Assembly (NCBI GenBank): GCA_026989055.1
Contig: JALSKC010000018.1
Coordinates: 28,736-92,735, forward strand
DNA: 64,000 nucleotides
From: Paracoccaceae bacterium
GTDB lineage: Bacteria; Pseudomonadota; Alphaproteobacteria; Rhodobacterales; Rhodobacteraceae
Direction of reading: 5' to 3'
Of this stretch, positions 19,669-27,999 are shown one piece after another. The position numbers and the translations under genes are program-made. The notes under the pieces are model-generated. The model had not been told where the DNA came from, searched no databases, and worked only from the letters and a program-made list of their open reading frames with translations. Numbering within the stretch: position 1 is the first letter of the stretch; each line of letters opens with the position of its first letter.

Positions 19669-19698
19669 AAAAAAGCGCCCGGAGATGAATCCGGGCGC
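19669..19698 (-). terminator. strong intrinsic terminator
   Basis: On the minus strand, GCGCCCGGA-TTCATC-TCCGGGCGC is a perfect 9-bp stem followed by six T. It lies 184 bases beyond the stop of the YHS gene and just upstream of the CoA-binding gene, so it ends a long 3' region or a separate small transcript. Confidence 0.85.
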
Positions 19699-19882
19699 CA
19701 GTCACGGAACGAGGGACAGTGAAAATGGTGCCGGGTGTTCCGCGCCCGGCCCCATATCACACATGTAGGATGCCCCGGCCCGCCGGAAAGGCGCGGTAAG
19801 CAGGTTGTGAACGGCACCCCGGGACGCTTCCGGCCTCCTGCCCCTTGCGCCACCCCTTCCGCCCGCTCCCGGTGTCGCGCAC

Positions 19883-20341
19883 CTAGCCTTCGAGCACCTG
19901 CGGCCAGTTCGCATCGGCGCGGGCGATGTAGCCGGGGATGTCGCGCCGCCAGAGCAGGCGCACCGCTCTGGAATAGTTCAGATACAGCCTTCCTTCATGG
20001 ATCGTCCAGGCTTCGGGCACGGTCGAGGCGGTATATCCCTTCGCCACCGCATAGGCGCAGTAGCCACCGTATTGCGGGGCGTAAGCGACCGGATCCATCT
20101 CGAAGGCCGCCATGTTTTCGGCCGAGGCGAAATGCCATGCGGCCCCCCGCCAGGCGAGCGCATGCCCGGAGCTTCCGGGACGCGCCCGACCCTCCCGGAA
20201 ATAGGCCACCACATCGGTGCCGCGCACGGCGATACCGCCTGGCGCGAATACTTCGGGGGCAGCCGCGACCACGCGGCTGGTGGCGATCAGCGCCGGAGCG
20301 GCCAGGGCAAAGGTCAGCAGGTTTCGTCGCGTGGTTTTCAT
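19883..20341 (-). CDS. exported YHS-domain protein
   Basis: A 152-residue protein with a Tat-type signal (TTRRNLLTFALAAPALIATSRVVA). The mature part is a YHS-like domain: AVRGTDVVAYFREG, SSGHALAWRGAAWHFASAENMAAFEMDPVAYAPQYGGYCAYAVAKG, a layout seen in small periplasmic metal-associated proteins. GGAGG supports the ATG at 20341 rather than the one four codons earlier. Function unknown; metal or cofactor handling is a guess from the family. Confidence 0.9.
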   Translation of the reverse strand: MKTTRRNLLTFALAAPALIATSRVVAAAPEVFAPGGIAVRGTDVVAYFREGRARPGSSGHALAWRGAAWHFASAENMAAFEMDPVAYAPQYGGYCAYAVAKGYTASTVPEAWTIHEGRLYLNYSRAVRLLWRRDIPGYIARADANWPQVLEG

Positions 20342-20353
20342 CCGATCCTCCAT

Positions 20354-20377
20354 CAGGGTTGCCGGCAGGGTTGCCGG
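20354..20377. repeat. perfect 12-bp tandem duplication
   Basis: CAGGGTTGCCGG occurs twice head to tail just upstream of the YHS gene's ribosome site. Confidence 0.9.
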
Positions 20378-20458
20378 CCGGCACGGGCGTCGCCCGCTCC
20401 CGGGATCGCAGCCCGCGACGATTCGCAGAACCCCTCTTCCCGCAATCGTGACCCTTCG

Positions 20459-21286
20459 TCAGGAACGCCGCGCCGCCGCATAGAGCGCCACCGCCGCCGC
20501 GTTGGAGACATTGAGCGAGCCGAAGCCGGAGAACGCCGGGATGCGTATCAGCGCGTCGCATGTCTCGCGACTCTTGCGGCGCAGCCCCGGCCCCTCGGCC
20601 CCCAGCACCAGCCCCACCGGCCGCCCGGCGGCACCGGCGAGCCCCTCCTCCAGGGTCTGCCCGGCCTCGCCGTCAAGGCCGAGCAGCACATAGCCCATGT
20701 CACGCAACCGCCCCATCGCCTCGGCCAGGTTCCCGACCCGCAGGTAGGGCTGGCGCTCCAGCGCGCCCGAAGCGGCCTTGGCCAGCGCCCCGGTCTCGGG
20801 GGCCGAGTGGCGGGCCGGCGCGATCACCGCACGCGCCCCGAACACCTCGGCCGAGCGCAGGATGGCCCCCACGTTGTGCGGATCACTCACCCGGTCGAGC
20901 AGCACCACCACCGGAGCACGGCCCACCGCGGCCTGCTCCACCGCGGCCCGTCCCTCGGTGCCGGCGCAGCGCTCTTCCAGCGAACCCCAGTTCAGGGGCT
21001 TCACCTCCAGCGCCGCGCCCTGGTGCACCGAGGCCGGGTCGATCGGCGCCGGGAAGCGGCGCGCGTCCACCACCTCCGGTTCCAGCCCCGAAGCCGCCAC
21101 CGCCCCGCCCAGCCGGTCGAGGGCGTTTTTCGTCACCACCAGGCGCAGCTTCTCGCGCGCCGGGTTGGCCAGCGCATCGCGCACGGCGTGCAGCCCGAAC
21201 AGCCAGAGCGTTGCCGCCGCGGCGGCCCGCTTCGCCCGTTCCTTCTCGATCGCCCACTTCGGCTTCTTCATCTCTGCCACCCGCAT
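20459..21286 (-). CDS. rlmB: 23S rRNA ribose methyltransferase (TrmH/RlmB family)
   Basis: A 275-residue SPOUT enzyme that 2'-O-methylates a ribose of 23S rRNA (G2251 in E. coli RlmB). An N-terminal substrate-binding domain (LFGLHAVRDALANPAREKLRLVVTK) precedes the knot domain with motif 1 RVSDPHNVGAILRSAEVFGA, motif 2 GLVLGAEGPGL and motif 3 IPAFSGFGSLNVSNAAAVALY. The start is ambiguous between 21286 and an ATG five codons in, as neither has a good ribosome site. It is followed divergently by tRNA-Tyr. Confidence 0.94.
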   Translation of the reverse strand: MRVAEMKKPKWAIEKERAKRAAAAATLWLFGLHAVRDALANPAREKLRLVVTKNALDRLGGAVAASGLEPEVVDARRFPAPIDPASVHQGAALEVKPLNWGSLEERCAGTEGRAAVEQAAVGRAPVVVLLDRVSDPHNVGAILRSAEVFGARAVIAPARHSAPETGALAKAASGALERQPYLRVGNLAEAMGRLRDMGYVLLGLDGEAGQTLEEGLAGAAGRPVGLVLGAEGPGLRRKSRETCDALIRIPAFSGFGSLNVSNAAAVALYAAARRS

Positions 21287-21403
21287 CGCTCAGGGCCCGG
21301 ACAATGCGATGCTCCGCCCCCCGCCGCAAGGGATTTTCCGGTTGACGGCCCAGAGGCCCGGCGCTATCCACCCCTCGCGCCGGGCCGCAAGCGGCCGGGC
21401 CGC

Positions 21404-21487
21404 GGGCGACGTGCTGCAAGGTGCGGCAGCGGACTGTAACTCCGCCGGGGAGACCCATGCCTGGTTCGATTCCAGGGTCGCCCACCA
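21404..21487 (+). tRNA. tRNA-Tyr (GTA)
   Basis: Acceptor GGGCGAC with GTCGCCC, anticodon stem GCGGA/TCCGC with loop CTGTAAC (anticodon GTA at 21436-21438), a long variable arm with stem GGG/CCC, T-arm CCTGG-TTCGATT-CCAGG, A73 and encoded CCA. Unusually, positions 8-9 read GT and the D-loop starts with C, so the standard U8-A14 pair is absent. Confidence 0.88.
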
Positions 21488-21800
21488 CCCGCCCCGCCCG
21501 CGCCTGCACGCCGCCTCGCACGCCAGTTCCCGCCTGCAGGCGCCTGTCCGCCCGCCATTCCTCCGGAGTGCGGAATCGGCAACGAGCCCCACTCCGACGC
21601 CGGCCGCAGGGAACGCCCCGGCCTCTGCCCGCTTCCTCCGGCCCAGTCCGGCACCCGGACGGCGCACCCCGGATGCCGGCGGGCAGGTGCCTGCCTGCCA
21701 TCCGGCGAATGCCGCATCCGGCCAGGGGAACCCAGGGGAACAGGGCCAGAGGAGGCGGGGGCGTCAGTGGGAACGCGCGCGGAAGGAGACGGGCGGCCGG
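21488..21800. other. 313-bp spacer between two tRNA genes
   Basis: No gene is supported. A 10-bp tandem duplication, CCAGGGGAAC, lies at 21722-21741. Confidence 0.6.
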
Positions 21801-21873
21801 TGCCGGCAGAGGGACTCGAACCCCCGACATCGTGATTACAAATCACGCGCTCTACCAGCTGAGCTATGCCGGC
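21801..21873 (-). tRNA. tRNA-Thr (TGT)
   Basis: Minus-strand cloverleaf: acceptor GCCGGCA/TGCCGGC, anticodon stem CGTGA/TCACG with loop TTTGTAA (anticodon TGT at 21840-21838), T-arm GGGGG-TTCGAGT-CCCTC, A73. CCA is not encoded. Confidence 0.97.
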
Positions 21874-21985
21874 CCCGGTGCCGTCGGTGCCTGCCATGCG
21901 CCCGGCCCCGGTGCCCCACGCCGGAAGGTCCGGCCTTCCGCAGGCATGTTCCGGCCGGCCCGCAGGAGGGGCACGAGGCGCGTCT

Positions 21986-23758
21986 TTACGATGTTGCGCC
22001 TCCCCGCGCAAGCCCCGGGGGGCGCTGCGCAAGGCCGCCGCCCTCCGGCCCGTCCCGGCGCGCATGCGCCCGCGCGAGCAGCCCTACCGCCAGCAGGCCC
22101 ACCGCGATCACCAGCAGCGCGGCCGGGGAGGCCTCGCCGATCTGCTCCAGAGAGGCCTTCTCGTAGACCCGGGTCGAGAGCGTGTTGAAATTGAACGGCC
22201 GCAGCAGGAGCGTCGCCGGAAGCTCCTTCACGCTGTCCACGAAGACCAGCAACAGCGCGGTTCCCACCGAACCGCGGATCAGCGGCAGGTGAACCCGGCG
22301 CAACGCCCCCCCCGGCCCTTCTCCCAGCGAACGGGCCGCCATCCCCAGCGAAGGCGAGATCCGCCCGAAGGCGGCATCGGCAGCCCCCTGCGCAATGGCG
22401 AAGAAGCGCACGAAATAGGCAAAGATCACGGCCGCGGCCGATCCGGTGAAAAGCAGCCCCACCTCGCGCCCGGACAGCGCTTCCAGCACATTGGCCAGCA
22501 TGTGATCCAGCCCGGCCAGCGGGAACAGGATGCCGACCCCCAGCACCGCGCCCGGCGCGGCATAGCCGATCGTGGTCAGCGGCAGCAGCAGCGCCGGCAG
22601 CCGGCGCCCCGTCATCCGCACACCGTAGACCATGAACAGCGCCGCCGCCACGGTGAGCGCGGCCGCGCTGCCGGCAACGGCAAGCGTGTTGATCAGCGCC
22701 CGCAGCAGCCCCGGGTCCAGCCACGGCCGCGCATTACCCAGCGCATGCGACAGGAACACCCCGACCGGCAGCAGGAAACCGGCGGCGAACGGCAGGAAGC
22801 ACAGCACCGCGGCCAGCGCCCCGCGCCAGCCCGCAAGCGGCTGCGCAACCACCGGCCGGTGGTTGCGCGACAGGTGATAGAACCGCACCCTGCTCCGGCT
22901 GCGCTTTTCCAGCGCCACCAGAACGAAGGCCGCCACCAGCACCACCGAGGCGATCTGCGCCGCCCCGCTGCGGTTGCCGCCTTCCAGCCAGACGCTGAAG
23001 ATCCCGGTGGTCAGCGTCTGCACCGAAAAGAAGGAAACGGCACCGAAATCGCTCACGGTCTCCATCATCACGATCGCGCTCGCCGCGGCGATCGCCGGGC
23101 GCGACATCGGCAGGCCGACCCGCCAGAACCGCTTGAACGGACCGGCGCCCAGCGCACGCGCCACCTCGTAGGTGGCACCGGACTGCTCGCGCAGCGAGGC
23201 ACGCACCAGCAGGAATACATAAGGGTAGAGGGCTGCCGAAAGCACCGCCACCGCCCCGCCCATCGAGCGGATTTCCGGAAACCGGTAATCGCGGGCGTCG
23301 CGCCAGCCGAAAATCTCGCGCAGCAGCGTCTGCACCGGCCCGGCATATTCGAGGAAATCGACCAGCGCATAGGCCCCCACATAGGCGGGAATGGCCAGCG
23401 GCAGCAGCAGCGCCCAGCTCAGCAGGCGCGCGCCGGGGAAACGGTACATCGTCACCATCCACGCGGTTCCGGTTCCGATCAGCGCGCTCAGCAGGCCGAC
23501 CCAGAACACCAGGACCGCGGTGTTGGCAGCATAGCGGGGCAGCGTCGTCGCCAGGAGATGCTGCCAGATGTCCCCGCTCGGGGCAAAGGCCATCCACAGC
23601 ACCGAAACGATCGGCGCCAGAACCAGCAGCGCAATCAGCAGCGCCCCGAGAGACCACGGCTCCGGCCGCGGCAGGCGGCGGTGCGGCCGCGCTTCCTGCG
23701 CTCTCCTTTGCCGGCCTTGCTGAGCATTTTCCCCGGTCATTCCGCTCCGCTTAGCCAA
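21986..23758 (-). CDS. iron(III)-type ABC transporter permease, double domain
   Basis: A 590-residue inner-membrane protein made of two fused permease units, as in FbpB/SfuB. Each unit holds an ABC-contact (EAA-like) loop: EVARALGAGPFKRFWRVGLPMSRPAI at about residues 198-223, and AARSLGEGPGGALRRVHLPLIRG in the second half. About twelve membrane segments are evident. Family members import Fe(III) with a periplasmic binding protein and an ATPase, neither of which lies beside it here. The start is taken at the first ATG; an internal Met7 is possible. Confidence 0.92.
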   Translation of the reverse strand: MAKRSGMTGENAQQGRQRRAQEARPHRRLPRPEPWSLGALLIALLVLAPIVSVLWMAFAPSGDIWQHLLATTLPRYAANTAVLVFWVGLLSALIGTGTAWMVTMYRFPGARLLSWALLLPLAIPAYVGAYALVDFLEYAGPVQTLLREIFGWRDARDYRFPEIRSMGGAVAVLSAALYPYVFLLVRASLREQSGATYEVARALGAGPFKRFWRVGLPMSRPAIAAASAIVMMETVSDFGAVSFFSVQTLTTGIFSVWLEGGNRSGAAQIASVVLVAAFVLVALEKRSRSRVRFYHLSRNHRPVVAQPLAGWRGALAAVLCFLPFAAGFLLPVGVFLSHALGNARPWLDPGLLRALINTLAVAGSAAALTVAAALFMVYGVRMTGRRLPALLLPLTTIGYAAPGAVLGVGILFPLAGLDHMLANVLEALSGREVGLLFTGSAAAVIFAYFVRFFAIAQGAADAAFGRISPSLGMAARSLGEGPGGALRRVHLPLIRGSVGTALLLVFVDSVKELPATLLLRPFNFNTLSTRVYEKASLEQIGEASPAALLVIAVGLLAVGLLARAHARRDGPEGGGLAQRPPGLARGGATS

Positions 23759-23764
23759 AAGCTG

Positions 23765-23792
23765 TTCAACTGTCCAGAAAGCCGCCTATACT
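23765..23792 (+). promoter_or_regulatory. sigma-70-type promoter candidate
   Basis: TTCAAC (23765-23770), a 16-base spacer and TATACT (23787-23792) lie about 50 bases before the ATG of the next rightward gene. The -10 matches consensus at five of six bases. Confidence 0.4.
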
Positions 23793-23840
23793 CGCCGTGC
23801 CGCAACGCGGCGGCCGGGCAGGAACGGGCGAAGGGAGCAA

Positions 23841-24722
23841 ATGCGGATTGCCATCCACCTCGGGGCGCATTGCACCGACGAAGACCGCCTGCTGAAGACC
23901 CTGTTGCAGAACAAGGGGCTGCTGGCGGAACGGGGAATCAGCGTTCCCGGCCCGGGGCGCTACCGGCAGACCGTGGTGCGCGCGGCGCAGAAGCTGCGCG
24001 GGCAGGAAGCCAGCCCGGACTCGCGCGACATGCTGCTCGATGCGATCATCGACGACGACAGTGCCGAGCGCGTCATCCTGAGCAACGAACACTTCATGTG
24101 CGTGCCCGGGAGGATCTTCGAAAACGGGCTGCTCTACGACAAGGCCGGCTTCAAGCCGCTCTGGCTGCGCAACGTCTTCGCCGGGCTCGAGGTGGAATTC
24201 TTCCTCGCCATCCGCAACCCGGCCACCTTCATCCCTGCCGCCTTCGGACACCGCGAACAGAACCTGGGCGACTTCTCCGACTTCCTGAACGGCGTCAACC
24301 TGGAGCAGGTGCGCTGGTCGGACGTGATCGTGTCGATCCGGGAATGCACCCCCGACTGTCCGCTGACCGTCTGGTGCAACGAGGATACGCCGCTGATCTG
24401 GCCGGAGGTGCTGCACGCGGTGACCGCCACCGATACCGGGCTGAAGCTGCGCGGCGGCTTCAACATCCTGGCGCCGATCATGAAGCGCGAGGGGATGCGC
24501 CGCCTGCGCGCCTATCTGGAGCGCCATCCGCCGGCCAACGAAACCCAGCGCCGGCGCGTGCTGCTCGCCTTCCTGGACAAATACGCCATCGAGGAGGCGA
24601 TCGAGGAGGAACTCGCCGTGCCCGGCTGGACCGAGGAGCTGGTGGAACGGATGAGCGCCGACTACGAGGAAGACCTGCTGGAAATCGCCCGCCTGCCGGG
24701 GGTGCGCTTCATCGCTCCCTGA
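23841..24722 (+). CDS. conserved hypothetical, sulfotransferase-like
   Basis: A 293-residue soluble protein. The opening strand (MRIAIHLGAHCTDEDRLLKTLL) and the later FFLAIRNPATFIPAAFGH recall the first strand and the 3'-phosphate region of bacterial sulfotransferases. However, the P-loop lacks the usual GxxKTGTT pattern, so PAPS binding is doubtful. It may be a degenerate member of that fold. It is expressed rightward from a plausible sigma-70 promoter and divergent from the iron permease. No function is assigned. Confidence 0.85.
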   Translation: MRIAIHLGAHCTDEDRLLKTLLQNKGLLAERGISVPGPGRYRQTVVRAAQKLRGQEASPDSRDMLLDAIIDDDSAERVILSNEHFMCVPGRIFENGLLYDKAGFKPLWLRNVFAGLEVEFFLAIRNPATFIPAAFGHREQNLGDFSDFLNGVNLEQVRWSDVIVSIRECTPDCPLTVWCNEDTPLIWPEVLHAVTATDTGLKLRGGFNILAPIMKREGMRRLRAYLERHPPANETQRRRVLLAFLDKYAIEEAIEEELAVPGWTEELVERMSADYEEDLLEIARLPGVRFIAP

Positions 24723-24800
24723 GGCGGCGCCGCGCGGGCTCCTGCCCACACCGGCCCGCCCGGCCCGCACCCGCGGCGCTGCATGCCCTGCATGACGCCC

Positions 24801-25052
24801 CTACATGCCCAGCGCCTGACGATACAACTCCAGAACCGCCTCTTCCTCGGCCAGGTCATCGCGGTCGCGCTTGCGCATGGCGATCAGCTTGCGCATCACC
24901 CGGGTGTCGTAACCACGCGCCTTCGCCTCGGCCATCACCTCCTTCTGCTGGTCGGCGATGTCCTTCTTTTCCGCCTCCAGGCGCTCGTAGCGCTCCACGA
25001 ACTGGCGCAGCTCCTGCGCGCTGACCCGATAGGATTCCCCGCTTCCGCTCAT
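24801..25052 (-). CDS. GapR-like DUF2312 protein
   Basis: An 83-residue, highly charged helical protein of the DUF2312 family (ELRQFVERYERLEAEKKDIADQQKEVMAEAKARGYDTRVMRKLIAMRK). In Caulobacter the family member GapR is a nucleoid-associated protein that clamps overtwisted AT-rich DNA ahead of forks and RNA polymerase. The coiled-coil N-half and the conserved KARGYD with a basic patch are all present, and the length matches the alphaproteobacterial family. Confidence 0.95.
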   Translation of the reverse strand: MSGSGESYRVSAQELRQFVERYERLEAEKKDIADQQKEVMAEAKARGYDTRVMRKLIAMRKRDRDDLAEEEAVLELYRQALGM

Positions 25053-25245
25053 GCCGGCCCCTTTCCGTTGTCCACCGGCGGCGTCCTAGCCGGCCCGGCA
25101 GGCGGAAGCAAGCGGAAGCGGGGCGCCATGCTTGAGCCCCCCGCCCGCTTCGGCTAGAGCCTGCGCAGCGTCCGGCCGCCGCCCCCCGAAACGGGGAAGG
25201 CGGCAGAACCCGACACGACCCGGCCGGCGGAACGGAGGAAGGCGC

Positions 25246-25461
25246 ATGGAATGGATGATATGGCCCGGCGCGGGGGTCACGCTGCTCGGGCTGGCCTGGC
25301 TGGGATACTGCATCGTCGCCGCGGCCCGCGCGCGCAGCCGGAAACTGCCGCCCGAGGCAATGAGACGACGCCTGCAGCAGCTCGTCGCCATGAACATGGC
25401 CGCGCTCGGACTCAGCGCGATCGGGCTGATGATGGTGGTTGTCGGCATCCTGCTGGGCTGA
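25246..25461 (+). CDS. small two-TM membrane protein
   Basis: A 71-residue protein: helix 1 at about residues 5-26 (IWPGAGVTLLGLAWLGYCIVAAA), a basic loop (RARSRKLPPEAMRRRL) on the presumed cytosolic side, and helix 2 at about residues 45-70 (MNMAALGLSAIGLMMVVVGILLG). GGAGGAA precedes the ATG. Likely conserved in the order; function unknown. Confidence 0.85.
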   Translation: MEWMIWPGAGVTLLGLAWLGYCIVAAARARSRKLPPEAMRRRLQQLVAMNMAALGLSAIGLMMVVVGILLG

Positions 25462-25493
25462 AGACCGGCCGGGCCGAAAGAGCGGCCCCCGCC

Positions 25494-25523
25494 GCCCCCG
25501 GAGCACTGGCCCCCGGAGCACGC
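25494..25523. repeat. 15-bp tandem duplication
   Basis: GCCCCCGGAGCAC recurs at a 15-bp period in the 68-bp spacer between the small membrane protein and the phosphotransferase. Confidence 0.75.
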
Positions 25524-25529
25524 TGGCCC

Positions 25530-26570
25530 TCAGAGCACAAGCCTGGCGGCCAGCCCGGCCAGTTCCGGGATCGCCGCGCCGTAACGCCGCCCGGTCTCGG
25601 GGTTGGAGGCGTTGCCCTCCTCGGCCCGGCGCACCACCCCTTCCAGGATGGCGGCGAAGCGGAACAGCGAGAACGCAAGGTAGAAAGACCAGCAGGGGAT
25701 CTCGCCGAGACCGTGCCGGGCGCACCATGCGGCGACATATTCCTCTTCCGAGGGCAGCCCCAGCGCCGCCCGATCCAGCCCGCCGAGCCCGCGCAACGGC
25801 CCGTCATGGGACATCCGCCACTGCGCGCACTGATAGGCGAGATCCGCCAGCGGGTGGCCGATCGTGGACAGTTCCCAGTCGAGCAGCGCCACCACCCGCG
25901 GATGCTCCGGGTGGAAGATCATGTTGTCCAGCCGGAAATCGCCATGCACCAGGGCACACCGGCCATCATCCTCCGGAATGTTGGCCTCCAGCCAGCGCAT
26001 CACCGCCAGAAGATCCTCGCGCGGGGTGCGGGCCGCCGCCAGATACTGCCGGCTCCAGAGCTTCACCTGCCGGGCGAAGTAGTTGCCGGGGCGGCCGAAA
26101 TCGCCCAGCCCCACAGCCTGCACATCCACCGAGTGCAGCGCTGCCAGGGTGGCGTTCATGGCATCATAGATCGCCGCCCGGCGCACGCGCGGCAACTCCG
26201 GCAGCGCCGGATCCCAGAAGATCCGCCCCGGCACATGCTCCATCACGAAGAACGCCCGCCCGATGGGCGAATCGGCATCCTCGGCCAGCGCCAGCATCCG
26301 CGGCACCGGCACCGCACTGCCGGCCAGTGCCGCCATCACGCGGAACTCGCGTTCCACCAGATGCGCCGACTTCAGCAGCCGCCCGGGCGGCTTGGCGCGC
26401 AACACGTAATCCCCGCTCTCGGCGCGGAGGCGCCAGGTGGGGTTCGACTGGCCGGTGGCGAATTTCTCCACCCCCCGCAATCCGGCGAACCCGGGCACAT
26501 GCGCCTTCAGCCAGCGCTCCAGCGCCGCGGCGCGCATCCCCAGCCCCTCGATCACCTCCTGCCCGTCCAT
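25530..26570 (-). CDS. aminoglycoside-phosphotransferase-like kinase
   Basis: A 346-residue protein with the protein-kinase-like APH fold. The catalytic loop is LVHGDFRLDNMIFHP with Asp and Asn ligands, and LLDWELSTIGHPLADLAYQ holds the metal-binding Asp. It belongs to the group found beside, or fused to, acyl-CoA dehydrogenases (ACAD10/11-like), where 4-hydroxyacyl-CoA is thought to be phosphorylated before elimination. The divergent neighbour is such a dehydrogenase. The ATG at 26570 opens the conserved region. Confidence 0.93.
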   Translation of the reverse strand: MDGQEVIEGLGMRAAALERWLKAHVPGFAGLRGVEKFATGQSNPTWRLRAESGDYVLRAKPPGRLLKSAHLVEREFRVMAALAGSAVPVPRMLALAEDADSPIGRAFFVMEHVPGRIFWDPALPELPRVRRAAIYDAMNATLAALHSVDVQAVGLGDFGRPGNYFARQVKLWSRQYLAAARTPREDLLAVMRWLEANIPEDDGRCALVHGDFRLDNMIFHPEHPRVVALLDWELSTIGHPLADLAYQCAQWRMSHDGPLRGLGGLDRAALGLPSEEEYVAAWCARHGLGEIPCWSFYLAFSLFRFAAILEGVVRRAEEGNASNPETGRRYGAAIPELAGLAARLVL

Positions 26571-26667
26571 GCCCCGACTGTGCAGAAAGCCCCGCCCCCG
26601 CGCAATGGCCGATTGACAGCGGCGGGCAGGCGCGCTTCCCTCGACCGGCAGGAAGGGGAGGAAGGCC

Positions 26668-27906
26668 ATGCCCGCCATGAACCTGGGGATGAGCGATCGG
26701 CTGCGACCGATCCACGCCGCGCTGGTCGAGATGATCCGCGACGAGATCGCGCCGCTCGATGACGAATTCCTGGCCGAGGTCGACAAGGGGAACCGCTGGC
26801 GGTTCACCCCGCGCCAGCGCGAGATCCTGGAGGGACTGAAGAGCCGCGCCCGCGAACGCGGGCTGTGGAACCTGTTCCTGACCGATCACCCAGAGGGGGC
26901 CGGGCTGAGCACCGTCGAATACGCCTGGCTGGCCGAGGAGATGGGCAAGTCGCACCTGGCCCCCGAGGTCTTCAACTGCAACGCCCCCGACAGCGGCAAC
27001 ATGGAAGTCCTCGCCCGCTACGGCTCGCCGGCGCAGCAGGCCCGCTGGCTGCGCCCCCTGCTCGACGGGAAGATCCGCTCCGCCTATCTGATGACCGAAC
27101 CGGATGTCGCCTCTTCCGATGCCACCAACATCTCGATGTCCTGCACCCGCGACGGCGACGACTACCTGCTGAACGGCGAAAAGTGGTGGGCCACAGGGGC
27201 CGGCGACCCGCGCTGCGCACTCCATGTCGTGATGGTGCGAACCGCCGGCGAGGAGGCCCCGAAGCACCGGCGGCACTCCATGCTCCTGGTGCCGGCCGAC
27301 AGCCCCGGAATCGAGATTGTGCGGGCGATGGAGGTCTACGGCCACGACGACGCGCCCCACGGCCACATGCACCTGCGCTTCACCGATGTGCGGGTGCCGG
27401 CGGAAAACCTGCTGCTGGGCGAGGGGCGCGGCTTCGAGATCGCCCAGGGGCGGCTGGGGCCGGGGCGCATCCACCACTGCATGCGAGCGATCGGCATGGC
27501 GGAAAAGGCGCTGGACATGCTCTGCCGCCGCGCGCTCGCCCGCGAGGCCTTCGGCCGCAAGCTCGCCCAGCTCGGCGAAAACCACGACATCATCGCCCGC
27601 GCCCGGATCCGGATCGAGCAGGCTCGCCTGCTGTGCCTGAAGGCGGCCTGGATGATGGACCGGGGCGATGCGCGCGCGGCGGCGCCGTGGATTTCCATGA
27701 TCAAGGTAGAGGCGCCACGGATCGCGCTGGAGGTGACCGATCAGGCGGTGCAGATGTTCGGCGCCCAGGGGCTCAGCCAGGACACGCCGCTGGCGCGCCA
27801 GTGGACGGCCCTGCGCACCCTGCGGCTGGCCGACGGGCCGGATGCGGTGCACCGTCGGCAGGTGGCCCGCGCCGAGCTGAAACGCCACGCGCAGGAACCG
27901 CTCTGA
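26668..27906 (+). CDS. acyl-CoA dehydrogenase, ACAD10/11-like
   Basis: A 412-residue flavoenzyme with the standard layout: helical N-domain, central barrel with YLMTEPDVASSDATNISMSC (flavin contact), and C-domain including GRIHHCMRAIGMAEKALDMLCRRALAREAFGRKL. The charged N-terminal segment and DAVHRRQVARAEL C-terminus fit the ACAD10/11 group. A GGGAGGA site precedes the ATG. With the divergent kinase it may degrade 4-hydroxylated or branched fatty acids. Confidence 0.94.
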   Translation: MPAMNLGMSDRLRPIHAALVEMIRDEIAPLDDEFLAEVDKGNRWRFTPRQREILEGLKSRARERGLWNLFLTDHPEGAGLSTVEYAWLAEEMGKSHLAPEVFNCNAPDSGNMEVLARYGSPAQQARWLRPLLDGKIRSAYLMTEPDVASSDATNISMSCTRDGDDYLLNGEKWWATGAGDPRCALHVVMVRTAGEEAPKHRRHSMLLVPADSPGIEIVRAMEVYGHDDAPHGHMHLRFTDVRVPAENLLLGEGRGFEIAQGRLGPGRIHHCMRAIGMAEKALDMLCRRALAREAFGRKLAQLGENHDIIARARIRIEQARLLCLKAAWMMDRGDARAAAPWISMIKVEAPRIALEVTDQAVQMFGAQGLSQDTPLARQWTALRTLRLADGPDAVHRRQVARAELKRHAQEPL

Positions 27907-27924
27907 GCCGGCCCCGCGCACCCG

Positions 27925-27944
27925 GGGCCCGGCCCCCCGGGCCC
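27925..27944. terminator. GC hairpin between convergent genes
   Basis: GGGCCCGG-CCCC-CCGGGCCC is a perfect 8-bp stem in the 93-bp gap between the acyl-CoA dehydrogenase and the FliM-like gene. No T-run on either side. Confidence 0.4.
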
Positions 27945-27999
27945 ACCGGCATCAGCGGTTTCGCCGTCGCCTTCTCCTGACAGCCCGGCGCGGCGCGGT

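Noticed and set aside
23841..24722. Firm sulfotransferase assignment
   Set aside because: The PAPS-binding loop is not conserved, in contrast to the gene at 61589-62503.
21866..25024. A rightward open frame of about 1,050 codons over tRNA-Thr, the iron permease and the following gene
   Set aside because: It crosses a tRNA and genes on both strands, has biased composition and no ribosome site; it is a shadow frame.
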